Assembly: GCA_021234155.1 (NCBI GenBank)
Contig: JAJEKV010000324.1
Coordinates: 62,001 to 126,000 of the forward strand
Source: Isoetes taiwanensis
Lineage: Eukaryota > Streptophyta > Lycopodiopsida > Isoetales > Isoetaceae
DNA: 64,000 nt
Direction of reading: 5' to 3'
Part shown: positions 11,691 through 24,679 of the stretch, piece after piece
Numbering within the stretch: position 1 is the first letter of the stretch
How the letters are laid out: each line of letters begins with the position of its first letter
Position numbers and translations under genes: made by a program
Notes under the pieces: model-generated
Told to the model about the DNA's origin: nothing
What the model saw: only the letters and a program-made list of their open reading frames with translations
Databases searched by the model: none

Positions 11691-12886
11691 ACTGCTGTTA
11701 TTTAAGAATGGAGTCCCAATTTGTGGGGGAAATTCTAATTTCAAAACTAAAATTCAAATTCCTATTCTTTGCCTACGTCCTGTTCTTTGGCTCCCTGCTG
11801 CAAGCTGGATATGGATGTCAATGAGGTAATCTGTCCACAAACCGAGATTTCAGACAGGAGAAAACGAAGAAGAACCAAGGAAGAAGAAATGTTGAAGAAA
11901 AGACGCCAGAGAAAAAGAAGAAGAGAGGAAAAATTGGAGCTTGCAGAATTGGCAGAAGGATTCAATTTATCAAGAAGTGCAAGCAGTAAATGCCGTATTG
12001 TCCTTAATTTGCTAATGTCTTTCCATAAACAGACCAAAAGAATTGAAGATAGCATGAAGAAAGAAATTTTACTTGAGTTTTTGAGGGATAAAACATTGGA
12101 AAAATTTATAGGTGAAGAATTAAAGGATTTGGAAGCCAAGAGCATCGTCATTAGGAGCCTCTGGGACTCTGTGCAGACTGTGAAACTCTCTACTAGCAAT
12201 GACTGCCTAGCAGCCAAGAATAGATGTCTTGCAATGTCTGTACCACGCCGTGTAGATTCTAAAACAAGTGACAAAATCAGCCAGAGAGATCTTGGAAAGA
12301 TATTAGGTGTTCACCCAAGAAACTTGCAAAAGGCAAAGAAAAAGAGGAAAGCGATCGATTACAATGGTGGGAAATGGGTTTTTTATAAGAGGGCTAAAAG
12401 ATTCGATGCACTTTCAGATGAACAGATAGAACAGATTCAAAAAATTTGGATTGAGAACACCAGAGTGTCTCCTAACACAAAGGATGTTAGAACTAGAAGA
12501 TTGGAGAGAAATGTAAGAGAAGAACATGTTGCCCACCATCTGGAGGAATCACAGGTTAGTTTATAAATTTTGTTATTCATGTTTTCTTAGTTATGGTGCT
12601 TAGTGTGGTGGTGCATGTGGTGGTTATTGTGTTGTACAGTGATTGTGGTATATTGTATGCAGCATGTGAATTGTGTGTAGTTGACTCTGAAATGCAATAA
12701 ATAATATTTAATGTTGGGAATATTAGAACATGATAGAATTGAGTTACAAGTACTATATTCCTTTACTGGGTCTGTGTGTACAATCTAAAAATATTTGAGA
12801 ATGACAGATAACTAACTGATCTTAAAAGTAGTTGAATTGATAAAGACAAATTTTTGTCAGATGAAAGTACATCTCTGTTGGAAAGT

Positions 12887-13455
12887 TTATAATATATTAA
12901 AAAAAAGAGCATATGTTACAAAATTTGGCTTTTCATTTAAAGCTATGTACTCGAGAACTAAATTTCCTAAGCAGCAGGAAATGCTGGTATGACTGGCTCC
13001 ACTTCTGGAGCATCCAAAATTACTGTTTTCTACACTAAAGCATCTAAGATTTTTGCAGTCATCCCAGAATTGCATATGATCAGGTTCGCCAGTGCTTCCT
13101 GCATCCCCTCGTGGTAAGAACGCAACCCTGCCAATAATTCCCACTATTACCGACTCAGAGCCTCGAAGTGCCGAACAATCCATGCTATACCTGTCTTTGC
13201 AGCAGCATGTAACATAAAGTCATGGACCTTGTCTAAAACCTCTCTTCCCATCAATCCGACCCCAAAAATAGCCATTGAAGGCACATCATCCAGTTTGTTG
13301 AATGGGTTTAGGGTGGCTTCGAATTGACCAAAGAAGGTGGATTTAGGCATATCCACCTTCAGAGCCTGGTCACGAGCCTGGGTTAAAGCAAACCGAAGGG
13401 CCTCCTCGCTCACTCTAGGTAGGCTGTAATTGTCTCTGAATCTCCTGTTAGCCAT
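12887..13455 (-). CDS. Unrecognised minus-strand coding-like fragment
   Basis: Two adjacent minus-strand frames lie inside the transposase intron. The longer (13147-13455, about 102 residues) begins MANRRFRDNYSLPRVSEEA and contains FGQFEATLNPFNK and FGVGLMGREVLDKVHDFML. Its composition is like an ordinary soluble protein rather than low complexity, but I recognise no family. It could be a captured exon or a remnant of another element. Confidence 0.25.
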
Positions 13456-13629
13456 TGCCAGAATACACTTGAAAGCTTGAGCGCCAAAAATCTAGTGCAG
13501 GGACAGGATTTAGTGGGTAGATCCTTTAATATTATTAGGAATGGAATGTAATTATTATTACGGTGTACGAATTTCATAAATGTTATGAGAGTAGGCTAGG
13601 CAGATTTTTTTATGGCAGATGAAATATGA

Positions 13630-14345
13630 TCAAAGTGATGAGATGTGATATGTGGTATGATGTGGTGTGATGTGGTGTGGGGTGCGTTATATTTATGGTA
13701 TCACGTGGGTGTGTGCATGTTAGATGTATGATATGTGTGGATTCAATTTTATTTATTCTCCCCCCTCACCCCATCACACTCCACCACATTCGTCACCACT
13801 ACTACATTTCAATCTCTCACCACATTTCACCACATTTGTCACCACCACCACACCACACCACATAACACCCCACCATCTATCCTACCACTAAATTTCATCC
13901 ACCAAAGACTACCACCACATCTTTGCCACCACCACATTTATCACCACATTTCAAACACACCATCTCCCATGACCACATGCACCACATTCTCCATTACCAC
14001 CACATTTGAAGCCCACCATCTCCCACCACCACACTCCACCACAGCCTACCATGTCCCACACCACACCCCACCATCTCCCACCACTACACTCTACCATCTT
14101 CCACCACCACACTCCATCATGTCCCACACTACCACACCCCACCACCACCACCACCGCACTCCACCACCCTGCACAATGTCCCACCACTCCTTGCTACCAC
14201 CACACATTTGGTATATGGTATGTGGTGGATGGTGTGATGTGTGGTGGGGTGTGGTGTGGTGTCACAGCACTAAGGTGCTCGGTCTGGTGAATATGATGAG
14301 TGTGGGGCATGGTATGGTGCATGGTTTGGTGTGGTATACACATCC
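13630..14345. repeat. Strand-switching GGTGT / CCACCA simple repeat
   Basis: A GT-rich block (13630-13700, GATGTGGTGTG units) is followed by a CA-rich block (13760-14210, CCACCACACTCCACCA units) and another GT-rich block (14215-14345). The first and last blocks are roughly complementary to the middle one, so the tract can fold back on itself. Confidence 0.75.
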
Positions 14346-16538
14346 TAACATTTTAGTGTTCATTTCATGCAGATGCTATTGTTCAAGAGGTTCAAGGACC
14401 AACATCTACAAATTAAGATTCGTCTTCGAGCTTTTGAGAAGCTAAAACCTTGGTTTGTTATGAAATTGAAGGACTTCAATAGTTGCTGTTGCATTCAACA
14501 TGTGAGGATGCAAATGCTAGTGGATGGACTTAATGGGATGACAACTAAACATCCGAAGAATTGCACTTGCACCTGCGATGTATGTAGATCACATGAACTT
14601 GGTCAATATAGGGTACACCAGCATAAAATGCAAGATACAGGAAGTCTGTGGAGATCTATATTGTGTCCAAAAAGTAAACTAGATGAGTTTCACAAGAAGA
14701 CGTACATCCTTGGAGATTCTGAGTTGTGTGGAATCAAGAAGTTTCAGACTGTCCCATGGAAGAAAGTGACAGTAACAGAAAAATGAAATGGGAGTAAATT
14801 GACTATGAAAAAGACAATGTCTCGAGTTCTGGTAGGAGATTGACTCATCAGTATAATGAGAGAGAACCCAAGGAGCTTCTAGATAAACTAAAAGAGTGTC
14901 TAAAAATCTTTCCACTGCATAATTTCTGTTCCAATGACAGGCAAAACAATTTAAGGAGCTTTTGAAGAATCTCCCAGCAGATGCATGTCTTTCGGTAGTG
15001 GATTTTGCAGAGAACTATACATTCAAGGAACAAGAGGAGGTGCAGTCGATGCGCTGGGTCAATAACCAAATTACCATTTTGGTTTAAATAACATATCAGT
15101 ACGACTCAGTGGCAGATGAGATTATCAAGGAAACACATTACTATGTATCAGATGATAGGGAACACGATACTTTGTTCGTGCAACATTGCTTCATGAAGCA
15201 CCACAAATATCTAGAGCAGAAAGGAAGGGTGCCAATGAGACATTATGTGTTTTCAGATGGTGCAAACATCTCAATTCAAGGCTTCTAGACCATTTTACTT
15301 TGTGGCTACGTACACAAACGATACTGAAGTCTTTATGATGTGGAATTTTTTGGGTTCTAACCACAGGAAAGGTGAACACGATGGCAAGGCTGCTGAGTTG
15401 AAGAGATGGTTAAGACAACTGCAATTAAAATACAGCAGCATAAAATTGGGTAATGCTCATGAGGTGGTAGAAGTTGCTGAAGAGATGTTTACTTGTAGAA
15501 CACCCGAGTGGATGAACACATCTGAAACCAGCAAGAGGAAAAATATAAAAAGGTTCTTTTGGGAAGTCAAGGTGGAGGATATAGATAGAAAGAAAGCATG
15601 GGGTGCAGAAAGGATTTTGGATACTAGGCAGATCCATTGTGTACATTCATTTCAATCCTGAATCTCCATTGCAGTTGCACACGAGGGAATTTTCATGCTT
15701 CAACTATTGCTTAGATGGCATGTGGGACAATTGTGTGAACAAGCACTATGTTGATGATTGGAAACTTCAAGTTATTGTACCATCCTCCAATGCGCATGCT
15801 GACATTGAGGACCGTAAATCCAACAGGTCCTTGTCCTCCTCCAATCCCACAATGTTAGCAGAGGCACTTAGAGTTGGTGATAATTTTGCTGTCGTTGCAC
15901 CGAAGGGGAATGATGAGGGTGCTGAATTTTGGACTCTGATGTGCACAAAAACAAAACGGATAGTGAAGAAAGACTTCCAACTCAATGGAACATGGTACCT
16001 CGCCAGTGATAGTGTCATAGAAGATATGTATTACAAGAAGGGCGCAAGATCAACCGTCAGCTATGATCTTTGCAGTAAAGATGCCTTAGGCATAGTATTC
16101 ACAATACAGAGCTGTGCAATCAGACTTCACATGCCACCAATTAAACGTCAAAACAGGATTGTATATAGGTTGGATCCTTTAGACGAGGAGAAAATTTTAC
16201 AGAATTTACCTGAAGTTCTTTCTGATGAGGATGAAATGTAAAACCATTCTGTAATTTTCAGAACTCATCTGAAGTTTTGTGCTTCAGCTGTGAAAATGAG
16301 TTTGTCTTGATTTCTTTTGAAGATTTGAAATCTTTTGGACACTTGATGCCTTATTTTGTGACAAAGAACATATAATTGAATATGAATTTTCATTCAAATG
16401 AATCGAGCTTATAGTAATAATTATGTACATAAGAATGATATACAATGATTTTAAAGTACGAGGTGACTCATGCACTACATACTTCCCAATACATATGTTC
16501 CTCTCAGTTCCAACTTTTGTTGCTTCTAATCTTAAAAT

Positions 16539-16844
16539 TTAAAGCATGAACACTCTAACATCAACTAGATCCTGGTCTAAAATGTCCACAACCTGCAGTT
16601 AATCACACTTTGTCAATAACAGAGTTTGGTATGTCTGCTGCATTTGAGTTAACTTACTAGATCAGGCAACAATATATTCACTCCTTTCAAGTACCCCCTC
16701 ACTAATTTGTGCATAAATGAACATACGGCAAGGTCACATGAATGATCATCGGTTTGAAGAGGCGTTCTGAAAATTTTCACAACATCTGAGGTTGTAAAGT
16801 TGAAATTATTGTGTCCAAGCAATTCCAGGAACCTGCATTCAAAG
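16539..16844 (-). pseudogene. Ulp1-like cysteine protease, C-terminal exons
   Basis: The minus strand reads FLELLGHNNFNFTTSDVVKI followed by QTDDHSCDLAVCSFMHKLV. The Q...SCD.AVC.F pattern is the Gln/Cys part of a C48 (Ulp1/SENP) active site. The exon ends at CTA|GTAAGT near 16655, and a short final exon (VVDILDQDLVDVRVFML) follows TGCAG at about 16595 with a stop at 16539-16541. The protein continues, across the hAT insertion, at 25062. It faces the transposase-like gene tail to tail. Confidence 0.6.
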
Positions 16845-16899
16845 CAGGGATAGGTTCAATACGCTGTACGTTTTATACGGAATACGTATGAATTGAATG

Positions 16900-17150
16900 A
16901 TACGGCACAAATTTGCCGTATAAAACGCAAAAAATACGGCGGAAAACAATTCCGGTGTCAGAAAATTTTCGCGTCGACGAAAACAACAAAACCGGCTAAG
17001 ACGCTGAAAAATTTTCAGCGTCTGGTGGGAAAATTCTAGCGGTGACGCCGGTTAATTTTTTTTCACAGCGTCGCGAAGACGACGCCACCGCGTCGCAGAC
17101 GCTGACTTTTTTTTCGCGACGTTAAGCGCTTTTCGCTGTGACGCCGAAAT
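16900..17150. repeat. hAT left subterminal motif array (CAGCGTCTG)
   Basis: CpG-rich sequence with repeated AGACGCTGAAA / TTTCAGCGTCTG words in both orientations (for example GACGCTGAAAAATTTTCAGC near 17000). Subterminal repeats of this kind are transposase binding sites in hAT elements. Confidence 0.65.
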
Positions 17151-17829
17151 ATTTTGAACTTTTCGCTGCGCGAAAACATAATCTTCAAATGCACGGCGAA
17201 AATATTTTCGCGACGTTTTGTTCCTTTCGCACGCCGAAAATTTTTAGCCGCTTTTGCCCGATTTACTAAGCAAAAATATTTGGCGCTTAACCGCTTGACC
17301 CGCTTTTTTGTGGCATTTGTTAATAGTATATTTAAGAAAAAACGTGATTAGCCCTAGAATTCACCTCGAACGTTGACCGCCAAAGTTGAGTCAAAATACT
17401 CCTTTGGGAAACGGTTTTGCCTTTGAGGTGTCGTTTTTGAAGTCACCGGCGTTGGATAATTGGAACGTGAGTTTACTCCGCCCCGGTGGTTTCCAAAATT
17501 TTGGGTTGGCATCCGCTTCCATAGAATATCCTATAGGGTCCCGTCAACCCCCTTGATTCGCGGCAGACGAACGCCGACGTAACATATGCATTGTGAGCTT
17601 GCTCCTTTGCATATATACGCCTTCCTTTAGTTCGGTAATCAAGGAGTCGATTAAGAGACATTGTCACCGGTCCGAGCAATGGTGGCTACCGGTCATGCAT
17701 CTACCTCCGGAGGTGCGTGCAGCCGGTCATGCATCTACCTCTAGAGGTGCGAGGGCTGCGTGTGCCCGCGGCGGGCTGACGAGGACCGCAACTCGATGCA
17801 CATGGTCGTGATAATCGGAGTTGCTGGGT

Positions 17830-20030
17830 CGGAAAAGAGGCCCGAATGGGAGTTTGTGAAAGAGTTTTGGCGAAACGAAAGTGGGAATGTGTGTTTTGTG
17901 GATACACATCGGGTAAATGGTTCCGCAACAAGAATTGAGCTCACATCTTCGTGAACGTAGACGCGGTGTCGCAACTTGTATCGCGATCGGGCCGACTTGC
18001 GAAAGGATGCCATCGAGATTGTCTCGACCGGATGGGATCGCAAAACGAAGAATAATATGAGAAACGACGAAAGTTATTGAATACTCAAGAGCAGGGCGCG
18101 TAAGCTGAGGCGAAGATAACTATACCACTGCTGGGACAAAGATACCGATCGAGGGTAGGACTAGGGTCAATAGGTACAAGCACGGAGAAGAGAGAATGAT
18201 AGAGACAATTGAAATAGTGGAAAGATGACGGCAACAGAGGGTTGATCATTGCTTAACATCAGAGCAATTGAAGAAGACACAACTGAAGGTTGTAGAGGCA
18301 TTTTTATATGCTGGGCTGTCTCCACATATTCTGGAGCATAAAGCAATGAAAGAAGCCTTCCAAGAAGTTGCCAAAGCAGGACCGGCTTTTAGACTGCCTT
18401 CATACAAGCATGCCAACAATAAGATGGTTGATGAAATACATGGAAAAATGGTTGAGAGGGTGGAGATGAAGTTGTGTCGTAGGATCAAGTTTAGCCCGGC
18501 TTCATTAGTGACCCGATGGTTGGAGCAATGTAAACAAGGACCATCTTATTAATTTCATGATCGTGTATCCGTGGGGTGAAGTATTTTGAAAACCGTAGAA
18601 ACCAAAACTGACCAAGTGACCGGAGATTGGATTTTTCAGAAAACAAAGGCCGTGATAGAGAGTTTTGGACCGAAGAGAATATTTCAAGTTGTAATGGATA
18701 ACGCGTCTAATTGCAAGCTAGCGGGTCAATTCATCGAGGCCAATTTCGTGGTTGCATGCTACTAGTTGCCAATGCCATTGCCTGAACCTATTTTTGAAGG
18801 ACCGGTTTCACAAAGACACGTGGTTCAAAAGATCCCATTCAGAAAGCGCGTCGGCTTGTAAAATTCATCACAAAGAAGCCGGCAATTTATGCCATTTACA
18901 AGTCATTGCGTCAGAAGAGCCTAGCACTCATGAATCCTGGGCAAACTCGGTTTGGTTCCAATTATATCTGTCTTGAAAGAGTGCTGAAGTGTCGGATTGG
19001 ATTATCTCAACCTTTAATCATACTGAGTTTTTGATTGGGAAAGAAGGCGAGAAAGGGAAAAATGCCGCTAAACACCCATGCAAAAGTGCTGCCCTTCGAG
19101 AAATGCTTAAGCGGAGACATTTTGGAAAGGTGTAAAAATGTTGTGAGGTGCATGCAACCCGCTTGTCATGCCATCAAAACCCTTGATTCTTCAAGGCAAG
19201 CACGGAAAGGTCTGGAGGTGTTGGCACTCCATTCAATCCTTCCTAGAACGTGATGGTCCCAATGCGCCATTTGATAATGCTAAGCCTAAAGACTACTTTC
19301 GAGACTTCAATGAACGATGGAAGAAGTCATACGGTGATCTTCATGGCGCCAAGCATGCCTTAGACCCACACAACCCGCGATATGGACCAGCATACGATAA
19401 AGAAGTGATGGGGTCGTTGAAGAAGGTTGCAAAAATGTTCTATCCCAACAAACTCGGACTACAAGCTTTTCATTGCGAAGTTAAGCGAATACAGTAACCC
19501 GAGTGGAAGGTGGGCAGATGAAGAGCTTCCACGACGACTTGGAGAGTCATAAGAAGGAACCAAATATGGAATCATATGCATGGTGGCAAGCCCATGGGCA
19601 AGTTATCGATACCTTGCGTGCAATTGCAATGACTATCCTCTTTGGTATCTTCCAATAGTGCAAGTGAGAGGAATTGAGTGCCTATAAGTACATACACGTG
19701 TCAAATTCGAATCGCTTGCTACATAAGAAGGCGCATAAACTTGTATACAACTTCTCAAACCGGGCGGCTATTGAATCAGAATAGTTGGTACATCCGCAAT
19801 CGATAAGCTACGATTTCCTTTCATGGATGCGATTCGGCGGGAAGAGGACAGCTTCAAGACAAGTGAGGACGCAGATGCTTGCAATAAATGCCGCAAGCCA
19901 TGTTGATGAAGACATTCAACGCACCCACTTCGTTGATGACGAAGATGATATAGACCAAGCCATATTCTCGACGGATCACCGACCGGCGGGGATACCGAGG
20001 AGTCCGATACGAAAGGCCGTGTTCGAGCAA
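17830..20030 (+). pseudogene. hAT transposase, degenerate
   Basis: A BED-type zinc finger start is visible at about 17885-17960 (ECVFCGYTSGKWFRNKN then AH). A DUF659-type core follows (18268-18550: VVEAFLYAGLSPHILEHKAM, then LPSYKHANNKMVDEI), then a cysteine/histidine block near 18750 (CQCHCLNLFL) and a HGAKHALDPHNPRYGPAY block at 19340-19400. The C-terminal dimerisation region (AWWQAHGQVIDTL, then the ASERN-like segment) lies at 19570-19680. Order and content match plant hAT transposases. Many stops and shifts make it non-functional as read. Confidence 0.7.
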
Positions 20031-20039
20031 TGCGCTTGA

Positions 20040-21925
20040 TGACGGATCGGGCTTACGTGATCCAACGGACTCACCTTTGGCGCTTTACCTTGACAAACGA
20101 GAGAACGGGCTAGGAAAAACACGTCTCGAGGACGTTTCACTAAAGGAAAGGGTCATCGGAGGTTGAACCTAGGTTCCCAAAGAAGAAGAGGATGGAACCG
20201 CAAATGATGAAACCCGATGAAGAAGTCATTTTGCGCTAGAAAAAATGATGTGATGAGTATCTTCACCGTTGTAATTGGTCTTGAGGATTTTCATACTATT
20301 GTAACCGGCCCCCGCACTATTAATAAAAAAGAAGTTTTTGGTTATAATTTTTTTGTCACAAATGTTTCGTTAATGTATGATAGTTCTTTCTATGTTTATT
20401 TCTATGTTTCTTTCATGTGCTAGAAGTGCCTCGAAAACCTTCGTTGGATCGTAGACCCGCCTCGACCTCCGTTGTTGCTTGCCTCTTCGCACATTTTAAT
20501 CTTGCTGATGAGAAGTAATCTACGATGCGAAGGGGCCAAACAGCCTCGGACCAGCCCGGACGAATCTGATCCATCGTAAGGTTCAAAGGTATGCCGGTAC
20601 CCAAGTCGGGAATAACTTCGGTATGCCAAATTGGGCTTTGAATGCTATCCGGACCTATAACTGTACTCTATTCCTCCGGGTGGCAAGTGCTCAAGTTGCG
20701 CAAGTGCTCGTTGTTTTCTCTAAGGACCGTTGCCTCCACGTTTAATGCCGCTAGTTGCCGTTTAGCGCCCCTCTAATTCAGCCGGCCATCTTATCATACC
20801 CATCGGCACGCGGTCCTTCATGTTTAATATTCTCCTCGAGGAGAAAGTGTCGTTCGACTTCTCTCATTCTCTAGTTGGGCCCGAATATCCACAAGGTCAT
20901 TTCACGGCTCCGGCCCGCTGCTAATTCGCCACCTCAAAAAGTTGGATAAGCGTCGGCAACAAGGTATGTAATGGTGATGGGCTCACCATGTGGCCCACTC
21001 TCGCCATCTTCCGATAGCTTGACCCTCTTCGTAACGCCACCACCGCTTCCTTTGCCTCCATTTCCTACTCCCATAATTTACGGGCACTTCCTTCACAAGC
21101 TCGTAGTATACTTTCGCATAAAACTCTTACTAAACTCATTTGTGGGGTAAATGTCCCTTCACTTGGACATGACGCCGAGTGCTTTTGCTCGAACCACAGC
21201 ATTCTTGCACTCGTGGAGCCTTATACTTACCCCCCCGCCTACTAGGTCACTCACTTTCAAACTCATTCTTGTCCAAATTTGTGATTACATCGCCGTAGTC
21301 CGCTCCACTTGACAATAGCCGTGCCCCGGCCTCGCCGCCAGCTACATTATGCACCCTGTGATGGTGCAATTATCCCTCTTTGAAACTTCATCCATCGCGA
21401 CGTTAACCTTCTTAACTCGCTGCGGCGAAACTCATTCGCCTCTTGCATGTGCCGCCGCTTCCATTTGCCGAGCGGTGACATCTCAAGCTCGTTTCTCCAA
21501 CCCTTGATGCCAAGGGAGATCTGGAGTAGAGGGGGTCCTCAAATTAGAGGGAACCGAAAATCCATGCTCGATCCTCCCCGCCTCGACGCGACCGACATTC
21601 CGCGGTGTCGATTCAATTCTTCGATCCCCGCTCGTGGGACATAATTTGACCGGCTTGACTTCTATAGGTGCAATCGACCGACTTGTATAGGTGTGCTTTT
21701 GACTTCTTGTCTTTATAATGTTCATTAGCTGCGACATATAAAAAAGCATAGAATAAATAACACAAAAAACACACGAAAAGGAAAAAACTAAGCTACACAA
21801 CACACATAGACAATAATCTTTCATGTAGCATCGGACAATAATCTTTCATTTAATGAATTTAGTTGGAATATTATGTAATACAAGGATGTTTGAATGTAAG
21901 TGAATATGCACGCTTTAGGGCGTGA
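20040..21925. other. hAT interior, degenerate coding-like sequence, not recognised
   Basis: Minus-strand frames near 20413-20629 and 21483-21824 have non-random composition (for example ARQMEAAAHARGE near 21440) and could be the 3' part of the passenger gene or a second gene. I cannot name them. Confidence 0.3.
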
Positions 21926-23440
21926 CTAGGACCCGGCTTGGTCTAATGCATCGCCGCCACCCTCGCCAAGTTGAAGAATCCAACCGATTCCAATTGTGGC
22001 CTCGTGCACGGAATTGAGAGCAATGAAAACCGCCCGCATTGTGTCAAGTAGCCGGGCCATATCAAATTTTCGTGTTTTGTCCCTCATTGGCGACTCAACG
22101 CAATGTTTCAAATAGTCGCACATTCTCCCGATGTTTGCCTTGTTGCTCCAAGTTTCCTATTGACTCCATGTAGGAGTACTTACTAGCAAAGTCGCCTAAG
22201 TAGTAGACAATGTACGCTGCCCGTAAATCAAAGTCAACCCTTGCGTGCACCGCCTTCTTGAGCCACTACCAAAAAAAGATCATCATGCATATATGGATGC
22301 CCGCCCTTTCCATCTCAATTCTTTTCTTACCTTCGCCATCCATACCCTTGTAATGCCATCGCTTTTACCTCCACCGTCCTCGTGGATCAACCTCGATTCA
22401 CCCCAATCACAAATGCCAATGTACACGTACCGAGGATTAATACATCCCTTCTCCTTTCCATAATCAAAATGGAGCAATATATTGCCGGGATGCAAGTCCA
22501 TATGCAAATATCTTTCTTGATGGAGCCAGAGCCCGCTCTGAGAATGACATTGCTAAGTCCCCAACCCTAGAGGCAACAAATAATTCTTTTTTCTCAAGCT
22601 CCTCAAGCAGCCTCAAGTCCGTCTCAACTCTGGGGACAGCTCCCAACTTCTTAAATGCAAGCTCTGCAAAGGCATTGGACCCATGACTTGTAAAGAAGGT
22701 TGCCAACGAACCTCCATTCCAAAAAGGGAAAATTAAGCCTTGTCTTTCTAGGCCGGTTGTGCTACCAATGCAGCGTATTATACACCCGTGCCTAACTTGC
22801 ATTCCTGACTCCCTCATGTTCTTCAAAGATAGCTTCCACTAACTTATTGGGTTACGTACTATCTTTGAAAATTATTATGTTGAAGTTTTACACAATAAGG
22901 TTCATCTTTAATAAAACTAGACCCTAAAATATTGCACTTATACACTGCACCATATGAACCAGAACCAATTCGTTGTCTGTTTATTATTTGTGATGAATCT
23001 ACCATGGCAAACCAAGTAGTCTTGGCATCTGCTTCTTCTACTGAGCTTCCCACTCCCTATCGTCTCACGGGGACGTTTTGGCTTTTTATGGTTTGCGCCA
23101 ACACTTTCTTAACAAGATGGGGGGGTTGATGGGCCTCTTTCTTCAATTTTCTGTTGGTCCACGCCGCATTCCATGTGCTGGCTTTTTCTTTCAACTCTAG
23201 CCTCAAGCGATGACTACTCAAATTTGCAACTTCTGTGATCATATTGCCGGTAGTGCGGCTAATATTACCCACTATCCATGTATACCTCTCTTGCTCACTC
23301 TTTTCAGGGTCTAGCTCCATCATTCGAAGCTTAAAAGCCCTCTCGGCATCTTTTACCAGCCACTCGCATGGTAGTCTAGCCATCCTTCCTCACCGCTAGT
23401 AATCAATTCCAAATCCTCGAAATGAGGCATTGCACGGTAC
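21926..23440 (-). pseudogene. Protein-kinase gene carried inside the hAT element
   Basis: The minus strand shows kinase landmarks in order: an N-terminal region (AFKLRMMELDPEKSEQERYT near 23310), a glycine loop IGSGSYGAVYK near 22950, a lysine region (CVKLQ), a hinge-like FPFWNGGSLATFF near 22700, a catalytic loop HMDLHPGNILL near 22480, and DWG in place of DFG (GICDWGESR near 22400). A C-terminal lobe follows at 21926-22240. The HMDLHPGN and CDWG forms recall a plant kinase group I have seen in non-seed plants. Frame breaks near 22460 and 22840 argue for decay or unrecognised introns. Lying within the hAT ends, it is probably a captured host gene. Confidence 0.7.
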
Positions 23441-24360
23441 CCGATTACACAACCAGTTCATGAAATTGGTCTCAAAGTAGACCATGCTTGTTGTGGTCTA
23501 CTTCTTTTCTACTGGCAAGTCTTTGAAGATGACTCAGTTTGCGGCCAGAGTCTTTGTGTTTGAGACGCCAATGCCTCTACCGGGTTGCGGCTCTATCCGG
23601 AGACACTAATGCCACATTTGGTTGCAAGTTAACTTCCTCTCTCTTCCGAAGTCATACTTCTTGTTTTAAGGGATTGTCTAGCAGGCTAGCAAAATGCGAC
23701 TCCGCGATAATACATGGCGACAACAAAAGAACACCTACAAGTCAAGCAAAGATAAAACTTTCAATTTAGTGCTTAGCACATGAGGGTAAATCAACTCACT
23801 TTAACCAAAACAAAACACTAATTTTATGCTTCCTACACTAAGACCCTAACATGAGTATGTATGTGCAAGGCCAAGGATAGGGTAACAAATAAAAGGACCA
23901 AAACACGATTTATGATCTATAGCCCAGCTACTTCCAAAATGCAAGGCTAGCAAGTTTTAAATGCATTGCACTTGTCCTAGGTCACGCTTTTTTCAAAAGA
24001 CGAGACCAATCGAATGCTTATCAAAACATACGCCAGTTCCTATATTAGTGTCGGACTTTCATCAACAACACCATCAGGAACTAGGGTGTGAATTGATAAA
24101 ACATTCTCCTAACCCTTAATAAAAGTACAACGCACACCTTTTCGACAAGCGTGACCAAGGCCAACAACGGCGTCAAAGAGGGTTATACTCTTACTAAAGG
24201 AAGACCCTAGTTGCCTTAAGCTTCAAAGATTGCCACCCACCCTGCAAGCATGGCGCAAATAAATGCGGCAATACCAGGGCAAGGGGGCATGCCTATGCTC
24301 TTGGCAACACACAACCCTAAAAAACCCCTCTCAGTTGTTGTTTAAGGGAAGGCAACCAAT

Positions 24361-24394
<34 letters not shown>

Positions 24395-24679
24395 GCTTAA
24401 ATTATTATTTTTTTATTTGCTTAAATTATTATTATTATTTTTTTTTCTAAAATAGGCCAAGCTTCATTTAACAAGGCACTCACCATCGTTCGCCCTTTAC
24501 GGGGGCAACAGGCGAGGGCCTAGCTGCTGGACCTAACCCGGCCTACCTATCAAAAAAACAAAAAAAAACCCTAAAAACTAAAGAAAAAAAAAAAAGGTTT
24601 TGGGTGGCAAATTGCAAGGTTAATGCAGGAAATACCTTGTTTCGCGGTATAAAAAACCGAATCAAAAATTGAATATATA
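23441..24679. other. hAT interior, no gene recognised
   Basis: No domain recognised. It contains a 29-base T run at about 24362-24390 with further T-rich stretches to 24450, and several Phe/Lys-rich chance frames. Confidence 0.45.

Larger units (their letters stand above)
12556..14373 (+). other. Intron of the transposase-like gene
   Basis: Donor CACAG|GTTAGT near 12555 and acceptor TTTCATGCAG|ATG at 14373 join two conserved blocks in frame (HHLEESQ to MLLFKRFKDQ). The intron holds a strand-asymmetric repeat and an unrecognised minus-strand frame. Confidence 0.6.
11811..16241 (+). pseudogene. Transposase-like gene, 'SDG...QFK / HGKG.HDG' family
   Basis: The basic N-terminal exon (RRKRRRTKEEEMLKKRRQRK, then GVHPRNLQKAKKKRKAIDY) ends at a donor near 12556. 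It splices in frame across a 1.8 kb intron to FEKLKPWFV and a cysteine-rich CTCDVC block at 14374-14590. Candidate catalytic acidic residues are VVDFAENYTF (D at 15001), SDG (D at 15256) with QFK just after, and KGEHDG (D at 15380). A C-terminal BAH-like region (NFAVVAPKGNDEGAEFWTLM) runs to the stop at 16241. I know this family from plant and animal genomes but not its formal name. At least two frame changes (near 15260 and 15650) and some stops show decay. The start is the first ATG in the basic region. Confidence 0.65.

Noticed and set aside
17154-17950. Short open frames at the GC-rich left end of the hAT
   Set aside because: They overlap on both strands in CpG-rich subterminal repeats and, except for the BED-finger region, match nothing.
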